Source: Hymenopellis radicata
Taxonomy: Eukaryota; Basidiomycota; Agaricomycetes; Agaricales; Physalacriaceae
Length of the DNA: 64,000 nucleotides
Assembly: GCA_015501595.1 (NCBI GenBank)
Contig: JADNRX010000124.1
Span: 62,001 to 126,000 of the forward strand
Reading direction: 5' to 3'
The notes under the pieces are model-generated. The model had not been told where the DNA came from and ran no database searches. It worked only from the letters and a program-made list of their open reading frames with translations. Positions within the stretch are counted from its first letter, which is position 1; each line of letters begins with the position of its first letter. Positions 46,037-55,733 of the stretch are shown one piece after another. The position numbers were made by a program, and so were the translations under genes.

Positions 46037-46455
46037 GCCAGGAATGAGTCGGCCGGCGACGTCGAAGGGCGTAAAAAGGACGTGAAGGACGGGAAACAAG
46101 AAAGGGAACCGATCCTTTTGACTCGGGGCGGTCCATTGTACTCATTGCGCTGGGCCCGGCCTGTTTCCATTTCGTAGAACAATGCACTTTGGGAGAACAA
46201 TAGAATTTCCCCATCCGGAAGTTGACTATTGTTTGTGTTCCAAATGAGGCAGGAGTCAGGTCACGAGACTGTCATGCCTTTTTTGGCCTTTCTCCCTCTA
46301 GTCCCTTGCCTTATTCTTCAAATGGTCTTCAACCACGCGCTCCTCCGTGCCCATGAAACGCCAGGTCTTTATTATTAATCTACACGCACACCACTGCGGT
46401 CGTTATGCTCATCTTCCGTGCTTATTGTGCCGTAAGCAGTGCTTGGATCAACGCC
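46037..46455. other. intergenic, no gene recognised
   Basis: Upstream region of PRM1 and 3' side of the next gene. No supported frame. Confidence 0.45.
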
Positions 46456-47089
46456 CTACATACATCCATAATCATAATAAGCACTGCTGACCGTGGAAGA
46501 AAGGGAGATGTTATCGGTACTGGCGTTGAGGCGAGAGCTGAAGAGGGAGGCAGCACGACCCCGTTTCTTGGTCTGGACAGTCGAAGGTGCCCTGGTGGAG
46601 GCGTCGTCTCCGCCAGAATCAGGACTGCGAATACCACCTCCAGGTTTTTGCACGGCGGAATCGATAAGTATGGGTGTTTTCGGTTTCTTGGACTGGGACG
46701 CTTTTATGGAGACGTCGTCATCGTCGTCTTCCTCTTCCTTGAGAGCCTGTGCGGCGTTGAAAGACAGAGCGCGTCGTAATCTGCCTTTGAGACCGCCACT
46801 ACGAATCACAGGATCTGAGAGGTGACCACGCCCCAACCGAGGGGGCGCTCTGCCTACAGAGAGCCTAGACAGGATAATACATAATTTTGTGCTCTCCGAC
46901 CCACATAGCCCCCTGACATCCAACCAGCCTTCCAACTCCACGCCGTCAATCTTCCAGACCTAGAAACAAAAAAAAAAAAAAACTAGAACAACCCCGTCAG
47001 ACCTCCTCATCAACACTGTCATAACCGTTGAGTGCTTCGTCCTCTGCCCCGATCTGAATCAACTCCTCGCATGTTACCTCGTCGACCAT
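46456..47089 (-). CDS. small conserved-looking protein of unknown function
   Basis: Two exons: 47089-47003 (29 codons, acidic, MVDEVTCEELIQIGAEDE) and 46959-46456, joined in frame across a 43-nt intron (46960-47002) that contains a run of 17 T residues before TTTCTAG. The product is about 195 residues: VWKIDGVELEGWLDV, then GGLKGRLRRALSFNAAQAL followed by a Glu/Asp run, and a Ser-rich C-terminus with KKRGRAASLFSSRLNAS. The GRLRRALSFNAAQAL segment with adjacent acidic tract looks like a conserved basic/phospho-site motif, but I do not recognise a named family. Could bind nucleic acid or a 14-3-3-type partner; this is inference. Confidence 0.5.
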
Positions 47090-47142
47090 GTGCCCCCAAA
47101 AGAAAGCGCGTCAACGCGACACGATGATCCGCAACATGCACC

Positions 47143-47660
47143 TCAGTACATAAGGTAGTGCCGCAGGATAGAGATTACCGGCTTTGATGGCGCGTCTACC
47201 TGAGTACAAAGGGTTCCGCGCGCCCGTGTCGAAGGTATAAACGGGTATTCGTCTCGGTAAGCCCGCGCAGTCGTTTTACTGACATGCGCGACGTCCTTCA
47301 TAAGCCTGTCAATCAAATCTACAGACATCATACCGACCGCTGGCAGAACATCATGTTCCGGCAGTACACCCCGCAGCGCGATATCAAGATCCATAAGCCA
47401 CGAGGAATGGTGATAGAGTCGCAGTGTGTCAGAAACTCGTACATAATGCCTGAGCCGCGAACAGTGAGAGAGGCAAAGACATCAGATAGCGCAAATAACG
47501 TAGTGCCAAGATGACACGGCGATACTTAAGAGGCTGCAGCCCGGTCTCGGTGAACAGGACACAGCGCATCGAACTCGAACCAAGCCCCCTCCTGGTGAAA
47601 ATGTATGCTACTGCTCTCAAGCCTGCACTGTGGTTCTCGAAGACATCCAGAGCCATTCTG
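47143..47660 (-). mobile_element. degenerate fragment resembling the 3' end of a retrotransposon ORF
   Basis: Two minus-strand frames, MALDVFENHSAGLRAVAYIF, FTETGLQPLKYRRVILALRY and, after a stop/frameshift near 47,430, LRLYHHSSWLMDLDIALRG with MMSVDLIDRLMKDVA, read as one broken protein. This resembles the region after the reverse transcriptase in fungal non-LTR-type elements. The likeness is recalled from family patterns rather than searched; no catalytic RT motif (YxDD) is inside. Confidence 0.4.
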
Positions 47661-48117
47661 ATCGTAGTAGTTTGTTTGGTAACGCTAACGATTAATTATG
47701 TTGCGTTCATGGTTCAAATACAGACTGTTCCGTGCTCCCTCGTAGTAGCGTAAGCTTGTCTAACGAGTTCGCGGCGAAGTAATTACAATAAGCCGACATG
47801 GCGACTGTAGTCATCTCCGCATTACGACGCGTAATTCGACGGCATGACTCTGGTCCTTACATATATATAAGAAGTGTTCCGATAACAGATCTATAGAATA
47901 TCATGCACCGTAAACAGAGAACGTACAACGCAGGCCCTACCGGTAAGTACTGATACAAGCTTATGCATTTCTTTGTTGACTCCTTTTAGGATACATCGGA
48001 GGGAGTGTGTTGCTCCGTGAAAGCGAGATTCCAAGCTCCCTTGAAAGAACGGATAACGGGAAGAACATGCATTGTCAGTCCTTCGTTATACTTCACTGCG
48101 AGACGCGAGTTAACTAG
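47661..48117. other. gene-free stretch
   Basis: No gene recognised; part of the 47.1-50.3 kb relic zone. Confidence 0.4.
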
Positions 48118-48671
48118 CTATTCGACATAGTTCGCCGATTGCGGTGTTGGCATCCGGTCCGCCTTCATTCCCGCCGCTGGCGCTGGAAGTAGATGAGAGT
48201 TATGCCCGTTGTACAAGTTCGTTGGCATCGGGAAGCCAAGAAGCGTGGCCATCGACGGAGTAAATCCCAGGCTGAGCACGCAGGCAAGTCGGACACGCCC
48301 AGGGCTGCGAACCAAAGGTTATGAGGGTTGTGTACTTATAGCGTTCCACATATGCTCGAAGAAATTGGCCTCCCCGGGAGAATCAATCCTATTGCATCGA
48401 ACCCAGTACTGAGCTCGGGAATGTCGCTGAGCTGCTTGGCGACGCCCGCTAATTGCGTGTTGACGTTGCCGTACTGCGTCCACGCGTCAATGACAATTCG
48501 GCGGGGTATACAGTGCCAAGTAACATACAAAGCAGGCCTGCCGGTCATCGTCGTTGTGGTCGACGATGCAAAATGAATAATATCCCAGTGTAAATTTCCT
48601 TGATCAGTTCGCGGAACTGGACATTCCATCGGAGGTATATTGCCACAGTGAGCTTGACTTTGCTGGGGCAT
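48118..48671 (-). pseudogene. palmitoyl-protein thioesterase (PPT1)-like pseudogene
   Basis: Segment YGNVNTQLAGVAKQLSDIPE and GFDAIG match the PPT1 family, which removes palmitate from proteins in lysosome/vacuole. Immediately after, the frame shifts: the expected nucleophile block is in the next frame as FSRGGQFLRAYVERYK and LITFGSQPW, corresponding to the family's G-F-S-Q-G-G-Q-F-L-R-A-Y-V-E-R. The shift and a stop soon after mean no complete product. The N-terminal part (with the family's HGLGD region) and the C-terminal His are not found. Divergent codon context and nearby relics support decay. Confidence 0.65.
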
Positions 48672-48945
48672 GGATTAGGCCCAGCAGAGGAGAGCGAACG
48701 GACGCTGCGCTGGGGCACAGGGCTCCGAAGAGAGGCAGCAGTAATGGAGGAAGGCGGGTCAGTTGAGAAACCCTAACCCTATGTACCTACTCACTCCTGA
48801 ATTCCGTTTTACTCTGCCTACAGTGCAATACTCATTATCTCTTACAGGCATACAAATCCTGAGCTAAGAGTTATAAGGACTGATCCTATCTGGATGGACT
48901 GAATGATTGCAGCTAGTCACAGACCGACGATGCGTCGCACGCCCC

Positions 48946-49059
48946 CAGGTAACCTCTGCCTACAATATGAACAAGTGTTGATATAGTAGTTGTAGAGTAG
49001 TGTAGTCGTCGTAGTGTAGTATATCAATACTTGCTCATATTGTAGGCTTAGGTTACCTG
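48946..49059. repeat. long inverted repeat (40-bp arms, 34-nt loop)
   Basis: The arm 48,946-48,985 (CAGGTAACCTCTGCCTACAA...) is nearly the exact reverse complement of 49,020-49,059, with about four mismatches. A transcript would fold as a strong hairpin. The loop is built of TAGTGTAGT-type repeats. Could be a MITE, a hairpin small-RNA source or a palindromic relic. Confidence 0.8.
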
Positions 49060-49328
49060 GCTAGCCCTCCTCCCCTGGCATGGTCAGTTGAGCAACTCGA
49101 GCATGGCCAGCTACCTAGAGTTTCCTGACGGGCGTGTAGGACTGACTGAGGCTCTACACTCGACTGCTGTGAAAGTTCAGTCCATTAACGGGACAGGACA
49201 GACCCTTTTGTTTCGCGAACTCGTCGGAGCTTGGGACCCAAGTATTCATGCAGGTCCAATATGATATTCTGAATCGTACAAGGTTTAAAGTTCGTGTCAT
49301 ACATTGGATGCTGGGTCAAGCAGAGAGT

Positions 49329-50010
49329 CTAGCATCCGTGCGAGTCTAATAGATAACCATCAGCAACTCTCGAGAAACGAGAACACAAAGCAAGGGTTAC
49401 TTACTGCAGTCAGCGCAGCAAATTAGCTGGTTGATCTTGGGGCAGTAGAACTCGCGATTCTCTGCAAATACCGAGCGTCCGCAGACGACGCTCGGGTCAC
49501 CGTCATTGTAGCAGTTCTTCTTCTGAAGGGCCGTGTTCATCTCGCGCTTGGATTTCAGATCCGGCGGACAGAACGAATATAAGGAAGCTTTGGAACCGCA
49601 TCTGAATTACCGGTCAGTATCTACTTTGCAGACAGCCTATATAGTGATGCGTACCTTGGGAGAAGAAAGTCGTTGAAAATGCAAAAGTTGCTGAAGAAAG
49701 AAAGAAACAGTTGGCCGGCTTTTGAATGAATCTCGCTTCCCGCGCAGCCCGTTAGGATGTGGAGCAAGCCCCAAGAACAGCATGTCACCAGAAATTATCC
49801 GCTGCGTTGAAACGCGTCGTGTTTGCGTACTGTAAGGGCCACGACGTTTCAGTGCGAGTTTCCAAGTCATAATTCCCTCGTACGAATCCGACGGTTACGC
49901 CACCAGCACCCTTAGCCGAAGCTTTGCCACTTGCGCCTGTCGCGAGCTCGTATCATAAACACCATCGGCCGATAAGAGTGCCTGCTCCTTCGTCATGTTC
50001 ATCTGCCCAG
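49329..50010 (-). CDS. cysteine-rich hypothetical protein, exon structure uncertain
   Basis: A frame closed by a stop at 49,329 reads, after joining short introns, NFCIFNDFLLPRCGSK, SFCPPDLKSKREM, KKNCYNDGDPSVVCGRSVF, NREFYCPKINQLICCADC and NSHGC. That is about eleven Cys in 90 residues. The upstream part in the same frame is GGVTVGFVRGNYDLETRT, WPLQYANTTRFNAADNFC. Junctions used: a GTAAGT donor after CCADC, GTACGC after LLPR, and GTGACA after ADNF. No signal peptide is clearly joined; a candidate hydrophobic start (FPLFALAMILSG) lies in another frame near 50,030. Reminiscent of secreted Cys-rich proteins; no family recognised, and it may be a relic. Confidence 0.35.
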
Positions 50011-50326
50011 AAAGTATCATCGCCAATGCGAAGAGAGGGAAATTTATTCCGGCGCCGGACACTTGGTAGAACAGACTAAACAGGACGGAGAACAGGAAAG
50101 AGAGGACAAAGGATCGACTGTGCCAACTTCCATGAATGCAAGTCAAGAAAGCACGAAGAGGAAACGAAGCTAGGCACTCGATTGCCCCCAAGTCATTCAG
50201 TGACAAGACAGATCGAAATCTTCTGCAAATGGTCTTATCAAACGAACAAGGAGAATTGCACAACGACATACAACAAGGCCCTGAGATCTAAGCGACAGTT
50301 TAGTACATAATTCGTTTTGTTTGGTG

Positions 50327-51757
50327 CTACGTAGGCTTGTAATATATAGTGGTAAGAAATTTATTCTTGTACCGCGCCGTATTTGCCACTGCCAGAATGC
50401 CATTGCGGATACTACTCGTGCTCAGATGGTTGAGCACGACATGACTGGGAACGGGGAGGACGCTGTTGTCGTCGGCTATAACAGCATCGTCGTCGTGATT
50501 CGGCACGACGATGCTGTCTCCCGATGGAGAGGTGACGGTGGATGTCATGGACATGCCCGCAAACGCGTGGATATCGGTTCCGCTCGCGGTCGTCACGGGG
50601 AGAACGCGGTGCGTAGACGGGGGCATCTCGTCCTCTGGCGTCGTTCTGTCGCTGACGGTGCCGCGCCTGTGGCTGTGGCCGTGACTGTGGCGGCTCTTGC
50701 GCTTCTCCTTGCTGCTGCTGCTCATGCTCGTCGAGATGCCCGTGTTGAGAATCTGCTTCTCGAGGTGCCGCGGGAGCTGCGGGGCGGGAGGCAAGTTGGG
50801 ATTCGGTAGATTGAAGCCAGTGATGACCTGGCGGCGGCCATGCATCGTAGCGTTCGCGTTGTAGTTGGCGATAAACGCCTCTTCCTCTGCAGCGGCCTCC
50901 GTGAGCTCGAACGGGATGACATCGGTCCATTCTGGGGCGGAAACGGTAGCATTGGGCCCAGCGGATGATGAACTCCAGAAGCTGTGGTTTCTGGTGATGA
51001 CGGGGGACGCGGATGCGGTGGGAGGCGGACTGCTGAGGCCGACACTGACATAGTTGGCAAAGGCACCCTGGTCGTCGACAGCTTTGGGCATGTCGTCTGC
51101 GACGCGTGACTGGTCGTCGACGACGAAGCGCAGGTGGTGGGTGCCACGTGGTAAAGGAAGACGGACGATGAAGCGTTCGCCCTCCCTGTGCATGGGTATG
51201 AGTGACTGCCAGTCATTATCGCCTGCACGAGCGAGAAATACGTTTGTGCCGTCGCCGTTCCAGACAATGGGAGTCTCTATCACGTCGTTGGATGGGTCTG
51301 AACTGTCCGTGACAGCGAGGGGCAGCGGAAGGGTGCTCCGGACGACCTCCTGCTGGTATCCCTCGTTCTCCGACTCGTCCTCGTCAATCGAAGCAAAGCC
51401 CGGAGGTGGATTGTTATCTACAGACGGTGGCGGAGCCTGAAGCTGAGCATAACTGCTCCGAGGGCTGCTCGTTGTGCTCCTCTGCGGACTCCATGCGTTG
51501 CCCGAGTGCTGTCGCCGATTTCTCGGACGTTCAGGTCGCGAATCTGTGCGATTCGCAGTGGGTATTGGTATCGGTTCACGGGGCGCCAGATTGAGCTCGA
51601 TGTCGGGCAGCTCGAGCGAGCGCCCTCGCTTGAAAGGCGCGGGTATCGGTGACGGCGAGGCGCTTGAATGGAGCTCCGACAACGGAGTCCGTCGTGAGGG
51701 TCGCCAATCGTCGGGGTGCCCATTCTGTCCGCCCGCACTGGAAGACGAGTTTCCCAT
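50327..51757 (-). CDS. GAL83: SNF1/AMPK kinase complex beta subunit
   Basis: The beta subunit scaffolds the SNF1/AMPK energy-sensing kinase and targets it. The chosen start, ATG 51,757, gives MGNSSSSAGG, a strong N-myristoylation signal as in AMPK beta; an in-frame ATG at 51,832 would hide it. A long disordered Ser/Pro/Arg part follows, then a glycogen-binding-like AMPK1_CBM domain (TPIVWNGDGTNVFLARAGD, DWQSLIPM, FIVRLPLPRGTHHLRFVVDD). The C-terminal ASC/AMPKBI domain starts LPRHLEKQILNTG and ends VVLNHLSTSSI and KNKFLTTIYYKPT, interrupted by a His/Ser/Thr-rich insert of about 100 residues. Single exon. Confidence 0.9.
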   Translation of the reverse strand: MGNSSSSAGGQNGHPDDWRPSRRTPLSELHSSASPSPIPAPFKRGRSLELPDIELNLAPREPIPIPTANRTDSRPERPRNRRQHSGNAWSPQRSTTSSPRSSYAQLQAPPPSVDNNPPPGFASIDEDESENEGYQQEVVRSTLPLPLAVTDSSDPSNDVIETPIVWNGDGTNVFLARAGDNDWQSLIPMHREGERFIVRLPLPRGTHHLRFVVDDQSRVADDMPKAVDDQGAFANYVSVGLSSPPPTASASPVITRNHSFWSSSSAGPNATVSAPEWTDVIPFELTEAAAEEEAFIANYNANATMHGRRQVITGFNLPNPNLPPAPQLPRHLEKQILNTGISTSMSSSSKEKRKSRHSHGHSHRRGTVSDRTTPEDEMPPSTHRVLPVTTASGTDIHAFAGMSMTSTVTSPSGDSIVVPNHDDDAVIADDNSVLPVPSHVVLNHLSTSSIRNGILAVANTARYKNKFLTTIYYKPT

Positions 51758-52037
51758 GGCAGGGAGAAAAACGGGCGGTACGAGGCGATGAAAGCTCACC
51801 GCTACTTGACGTACAAGGTCCGAAAGGGCCATACCCCAAACTGGATCTGATCGCGTCTAACCTCCGTTAGAGGTCTAGACTCAGTCTTGGCTCGAAATGG
51901 TGGCTGCTCATCGACTACATATTTCGTTATTACACCGTTCAGACGTGGTTGAACAGCATATGCATTTTCATCATTTCACAAAGTCATGCTAAATGTACAG
52001 TAAAGATATTGCAGAAGGAAATCGCGTTCAGTCATCA

Positions 52038-54447
52038 CTAAAAAGAGCATGAGCTGCAAGTTAAACCATGTCGACACGAGTGACTCACAGTAACATAGCG
52101 GAATGCAGGGTTTTTCCAGTCACTAATGTCCTCCAAGCCGGTGAGATTGGCATCGTAGCTCACTTTGCCTTCTGCCTCGGCGCGGTCACGGCGCTTGTTT
52201 GCCCGCACGAAAATGTACCTGAGGATTAGAATGATAACAATCTGGATAGTGTCGATGAGCACTCATCGCGAGTATGTAGTATTACCGGTCTGACTTACCT
52301 CCAGCGCTCGAGAGACCATGCATCCAACGACACCGGTGAAGTATTCGGGAGCCTCATTGTCCTTGAATAAGAATGGACCAACGATATTCCTGTCCAATCG
52401 AATGAGCGTCGTTCTTCTTCTCCAATAGATACTCACCCTGTTGCAAAACCCAAGAAAACTGCAGCGCTAGCGATGGCCTTTTTGGTCTGTCCACCAACAT
52501 TTCCAGAAACGAGCGATAAGCCCAGAACGAATGTCGCATTCGATGCTCCCGTCATCCCTGGTCGCAAGTTAGTACGGTGAGAGGCAACGATCCTCTATAA
52601 CTTACAGTATCCCGCAAGTCGCGCACCCTTGCTCTTACACCAGGCAATCATAGCGAACCCAATGACCGTTGGTACATTGGTGATGGCCATAAGCCACGTG
52701 CGATTGCCTTTGGGCAACTTGGTGTTGACGAAGATGGCCAAAAAGATACTGTTCAAGCAACTCTCAACTTCTGGCCGCAAGAGTCCAAGTACGAGGAAAC
52801 ACATACATGCACGAGATAATTGCACCATAGGGAATCTGCATGAGTCTGCAGCAGTTGAGATCAACACCGAGGCGCAAGCGAAAATGGCCAAGCGTACTAA
52901 CGTTGTCTCAAGAGTGTCAAAACCGAAGCTACATCAGTCTGTCAATGGCGCGTCGCGAGAGCATCAGATGGCAGACTGACCCTTTCACGATGAGAGTACC
53001 AAAGTTGGACGTGCCGCCGTTAGGAACATTGGCAGTAAATCCGAACAAGAAGAAGAGGTAGATCTTCGGGTCGATAATGGCCTCTACGACTTGGTCCCAT
53101 TTCCATCTTGTTTCACTCGTCAGGACCTGTTGAGTCCAAGTTGGCAAAGAAAGAAACTCACTCTCGGTTATCAGTCAAGTTCTGGTCATGGCGCTTCCGG
53201 CTAACGATCATAAGACGTTCCTTCCTTGTGAACCAAGGCGTGCGGTACGGCGAATCAGGGATAAAGATGAAAAGAACGACCGCCCAAACACTGCACAGAG
53301 CACCGATAATGAGGAATTCATATTTCCACGAGGCCAAAGTACTGTTGATCTGCGCGCCACAAAGCAATTCAGAAGATGCCAAGAGAAGGGCTCGCAAAGT
53401 ACAACGCACCTGTCCAATGCCATAACCAAAAAGGCCACCGAGAGCGATTCCGAGGCCGTTGGCACTGTCGAGGGACAAGTCACGCGGTCAGCTCGAGCGT
53501 ATGGTTGACGGAGTTATCGCGACGTACGAATACCAGTATCCGATTCGCGTTGGCTGCTGAGAACGGGTGTACCATGTCGATGTTATGAGGACGAAGGCAG
53601 GGTCCGCGGTAGCCTCGAATGCGCCGGATAGCACTCGAAGGACGGCAAGGTCCGTGAAGTTCCGACTCGCAGCCTGTGCCATGAGAAGGACACCCCACAT
53701 AAAGATCTGGAAAGTTTGGTCGGGACGGACATTCTAGACGAGAACAGAGGAACACGAACGTTGAAAGCCAGGTACTTGTTCAAAGGGAACTTTTGCATCA
53801 GGAAGTTCGTAGGGAGCGCCCAAGCCAACCAGCCAAAGTAGAAGACACTGGACAACCAACTCTGTTGCGTTTTGTCAGTCATCGCGCGCGCAATTCCAGG
53901 AATGAGGACACCCACATATTCCGACTTTCCCAGATGAAGATCCTCCTTGACTGTCCAGGAGCTGTAAGCCAAATGTGCGATTGTAGGCGACCTAATACAT
54001 ACTGCCAAATATTGCCGCGTAGGAAAGGGTAGTCTTGTCACTGTAAACGCGATCAACAACGCGACGAGGGTCTCGGGACACCACACGAACACATAGTAGA
54101 ACTGAAGACGCGTCAGCACATGAGATGAGACCAACCATCGACCATCTCACCATATAGCACACGGCTAACGCGGGAATGATGAGCAAGTCAACCTTATTCT
54201 CCAAGCGCTTGATTACAACAGGATCCAGGTCGTAAGTGTTCATCTTCGCGACATCGCCAATAAACGTCGGTGAGGGATTCTTTTTCAAGAAATACCCAAG
54301 CACCCCCGGCGCGCTCGTCTCATCGTCGTCGTCCGGCTTGTCCGCCCACGAGAGGTCAGTGTTGGGATACGCCTCGATCTCTTGTACCTCAGCCTTCTCC
54401 GTACTAGAGCGCTTTGACTGCGTAGTCGTGAGCTGATTGTCCGCCAT
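52038..54447 (-). CDS. MFS transporter, anion:cation symporter (ACS, Dal5/Tna1-like) family
   Basis: Plasma membrane carrier for organic anions such as allantoate, nicotinate or pantothenate in characterised relatives. The start MADNQLTTTQSK precedes an acidic cytosolic tail, then RLENKVDLLIIPALAVCYM (helix 1) and DKTTLSYAAIFG. Further exons give WLSSVFYFGWLAWALPTNFL, FPLNKYLAFN, GVLLMAQAASRNFTDLAVLR, GAFEATADPAFVLITSTWYT, NGLGIALGGLFGYGIGQ, FIPDSPYRTPWFTRKERL, DPKIYLFFLFGFTANVPNG, GNRTWLMAITNVPTVIGFAM, ATFVLGLSLVSGNVGGQTKK and FATGNIVGPFLF, ending at SDWKNPAFRYV. Many short introns. The last residues are uncertain because a GTGAGT donor lies right before the stop at 52,038. Confidence 0.85.
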
Positions 54448-55733
54448 CGAGCTGAGGGAGAGGAAGGAAGTCGGTGGACGACAACAAAAAATCCTATGAC
54501 ACGGTGTCCCTGTATTTATACAGAGCTGCTATGGTCCTGGATTGAATGCAGATGCGCTCCGGCGGGCCGGAGAATTTTGAGCTAGAGTCCTGTATCATGG
54601 AGGCTGATGTGGGGTACTATGCGGGGCAAGGGGCAGCGATTGTCCAACCCTGATTTGATCAGGCGACATGTCAGAAAGAACGGAACTTGCCAAGAGCTTG
54701 CTCAATGCTCGAGCCTTTGCTTGGGCTCTTATGAGCGAGTCACAGGATAGATGTTATTGGATTTTGGCGGGCCGGTCTAGTTTTAAGCGTCCTCGTTTGC
54801 GTTCTTGAAAGCAGAGACAAGAAGGACCGATGAATCTACTACGAAGTCGTTAGAGCGTGTTAACAGTCGAAATATTGACTGCACAGTTACCGTAAGTGCC
54901 GTGCATTGAAGGTCGTAAAAGTCTAGAGAGCAACGCACATGCTCTTTGGAGATACCTGCGCAACGTCTCTGTGTTCACTAAGTGCAATCAAGGTCCCATG
55001 GGCTACTTCAAACGGGTCACGTCGCGTCAGTGCACGGAGTCAATGACTCCGCATACAGCCTCCGAGTCCTCAAATTGAAGTATACAGAACACCCTTAGTG
55101 TAATCAAGGCCAAGACTTCGCGCGTTTTTACAAACTTTGCAAGTGTTCGTGGTTGGAAGGAACCAAAAGGGGTTCAGCTTCCAAAACGGGAAGTGGGGAA
55201 ATTTCCAATCGGCATTTCAAATTCAAGGTCATTTTCCAGGTTCCTCACTCAACGCCAGCTGATTATTAGCCTAGAAAGTAGACGAGGATTGAAAGATAAG
55301 AATACCTAAGAGCCTTTCCTTCACAAAAAGCCTTGTATCCAATGTCATGGAAAGATACATAGGCGCCGCCATCTTGTATTTCAAACCCGAGGCGCTTTCT
55401 CACAAGTCCCGACGCCTACGACATAACAGGCACCTGGACGTCTCTTTGCCTTGGCACCCACCTACGCCTTCGAATTCATCAGAACATCTCTCCCGGCCCG
55501 TTTGCAAGCGCTTCCCGTCGACGCCACGCACCAGACGCGCGCGCGATGGGAGACCATATTAAACGATTGGCGCCACGCGCTGTTGACTTTGCAAGGAAGG
55601 AAATACTACTGTGGATTCGACAAATCTCCTTGAAATGCAAAAGAATTCCGAGCCATAATTATATCCAAAATCCAGGGAAACGTCTGCTAAGGTATATACA
55701 TATATTTCTAGAGAACGAAGTGTCTTCGTGATT
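54448..55733. other. 1.3-kb intergenic region
   Basis: Promoter side of the MFS gene and 3' flank of SEY1. Contains GGCGGGCCGG repeated near 54,562 and 54,767. No gene recognised. Confidence 0.45.

Noticed and set aside
48771..48781. CCCTAACCCTA, telomere-like motif
   Set aside because: Less than two units of TTAGGG; can occur by chance and no subtelomeric features surround it.
54562..54776. Two GGCGGGCCGG elements upstream of the MFS gene as operators
   Set aside because: Only two copies and no known factor matched; not enough to call regulatory sites.
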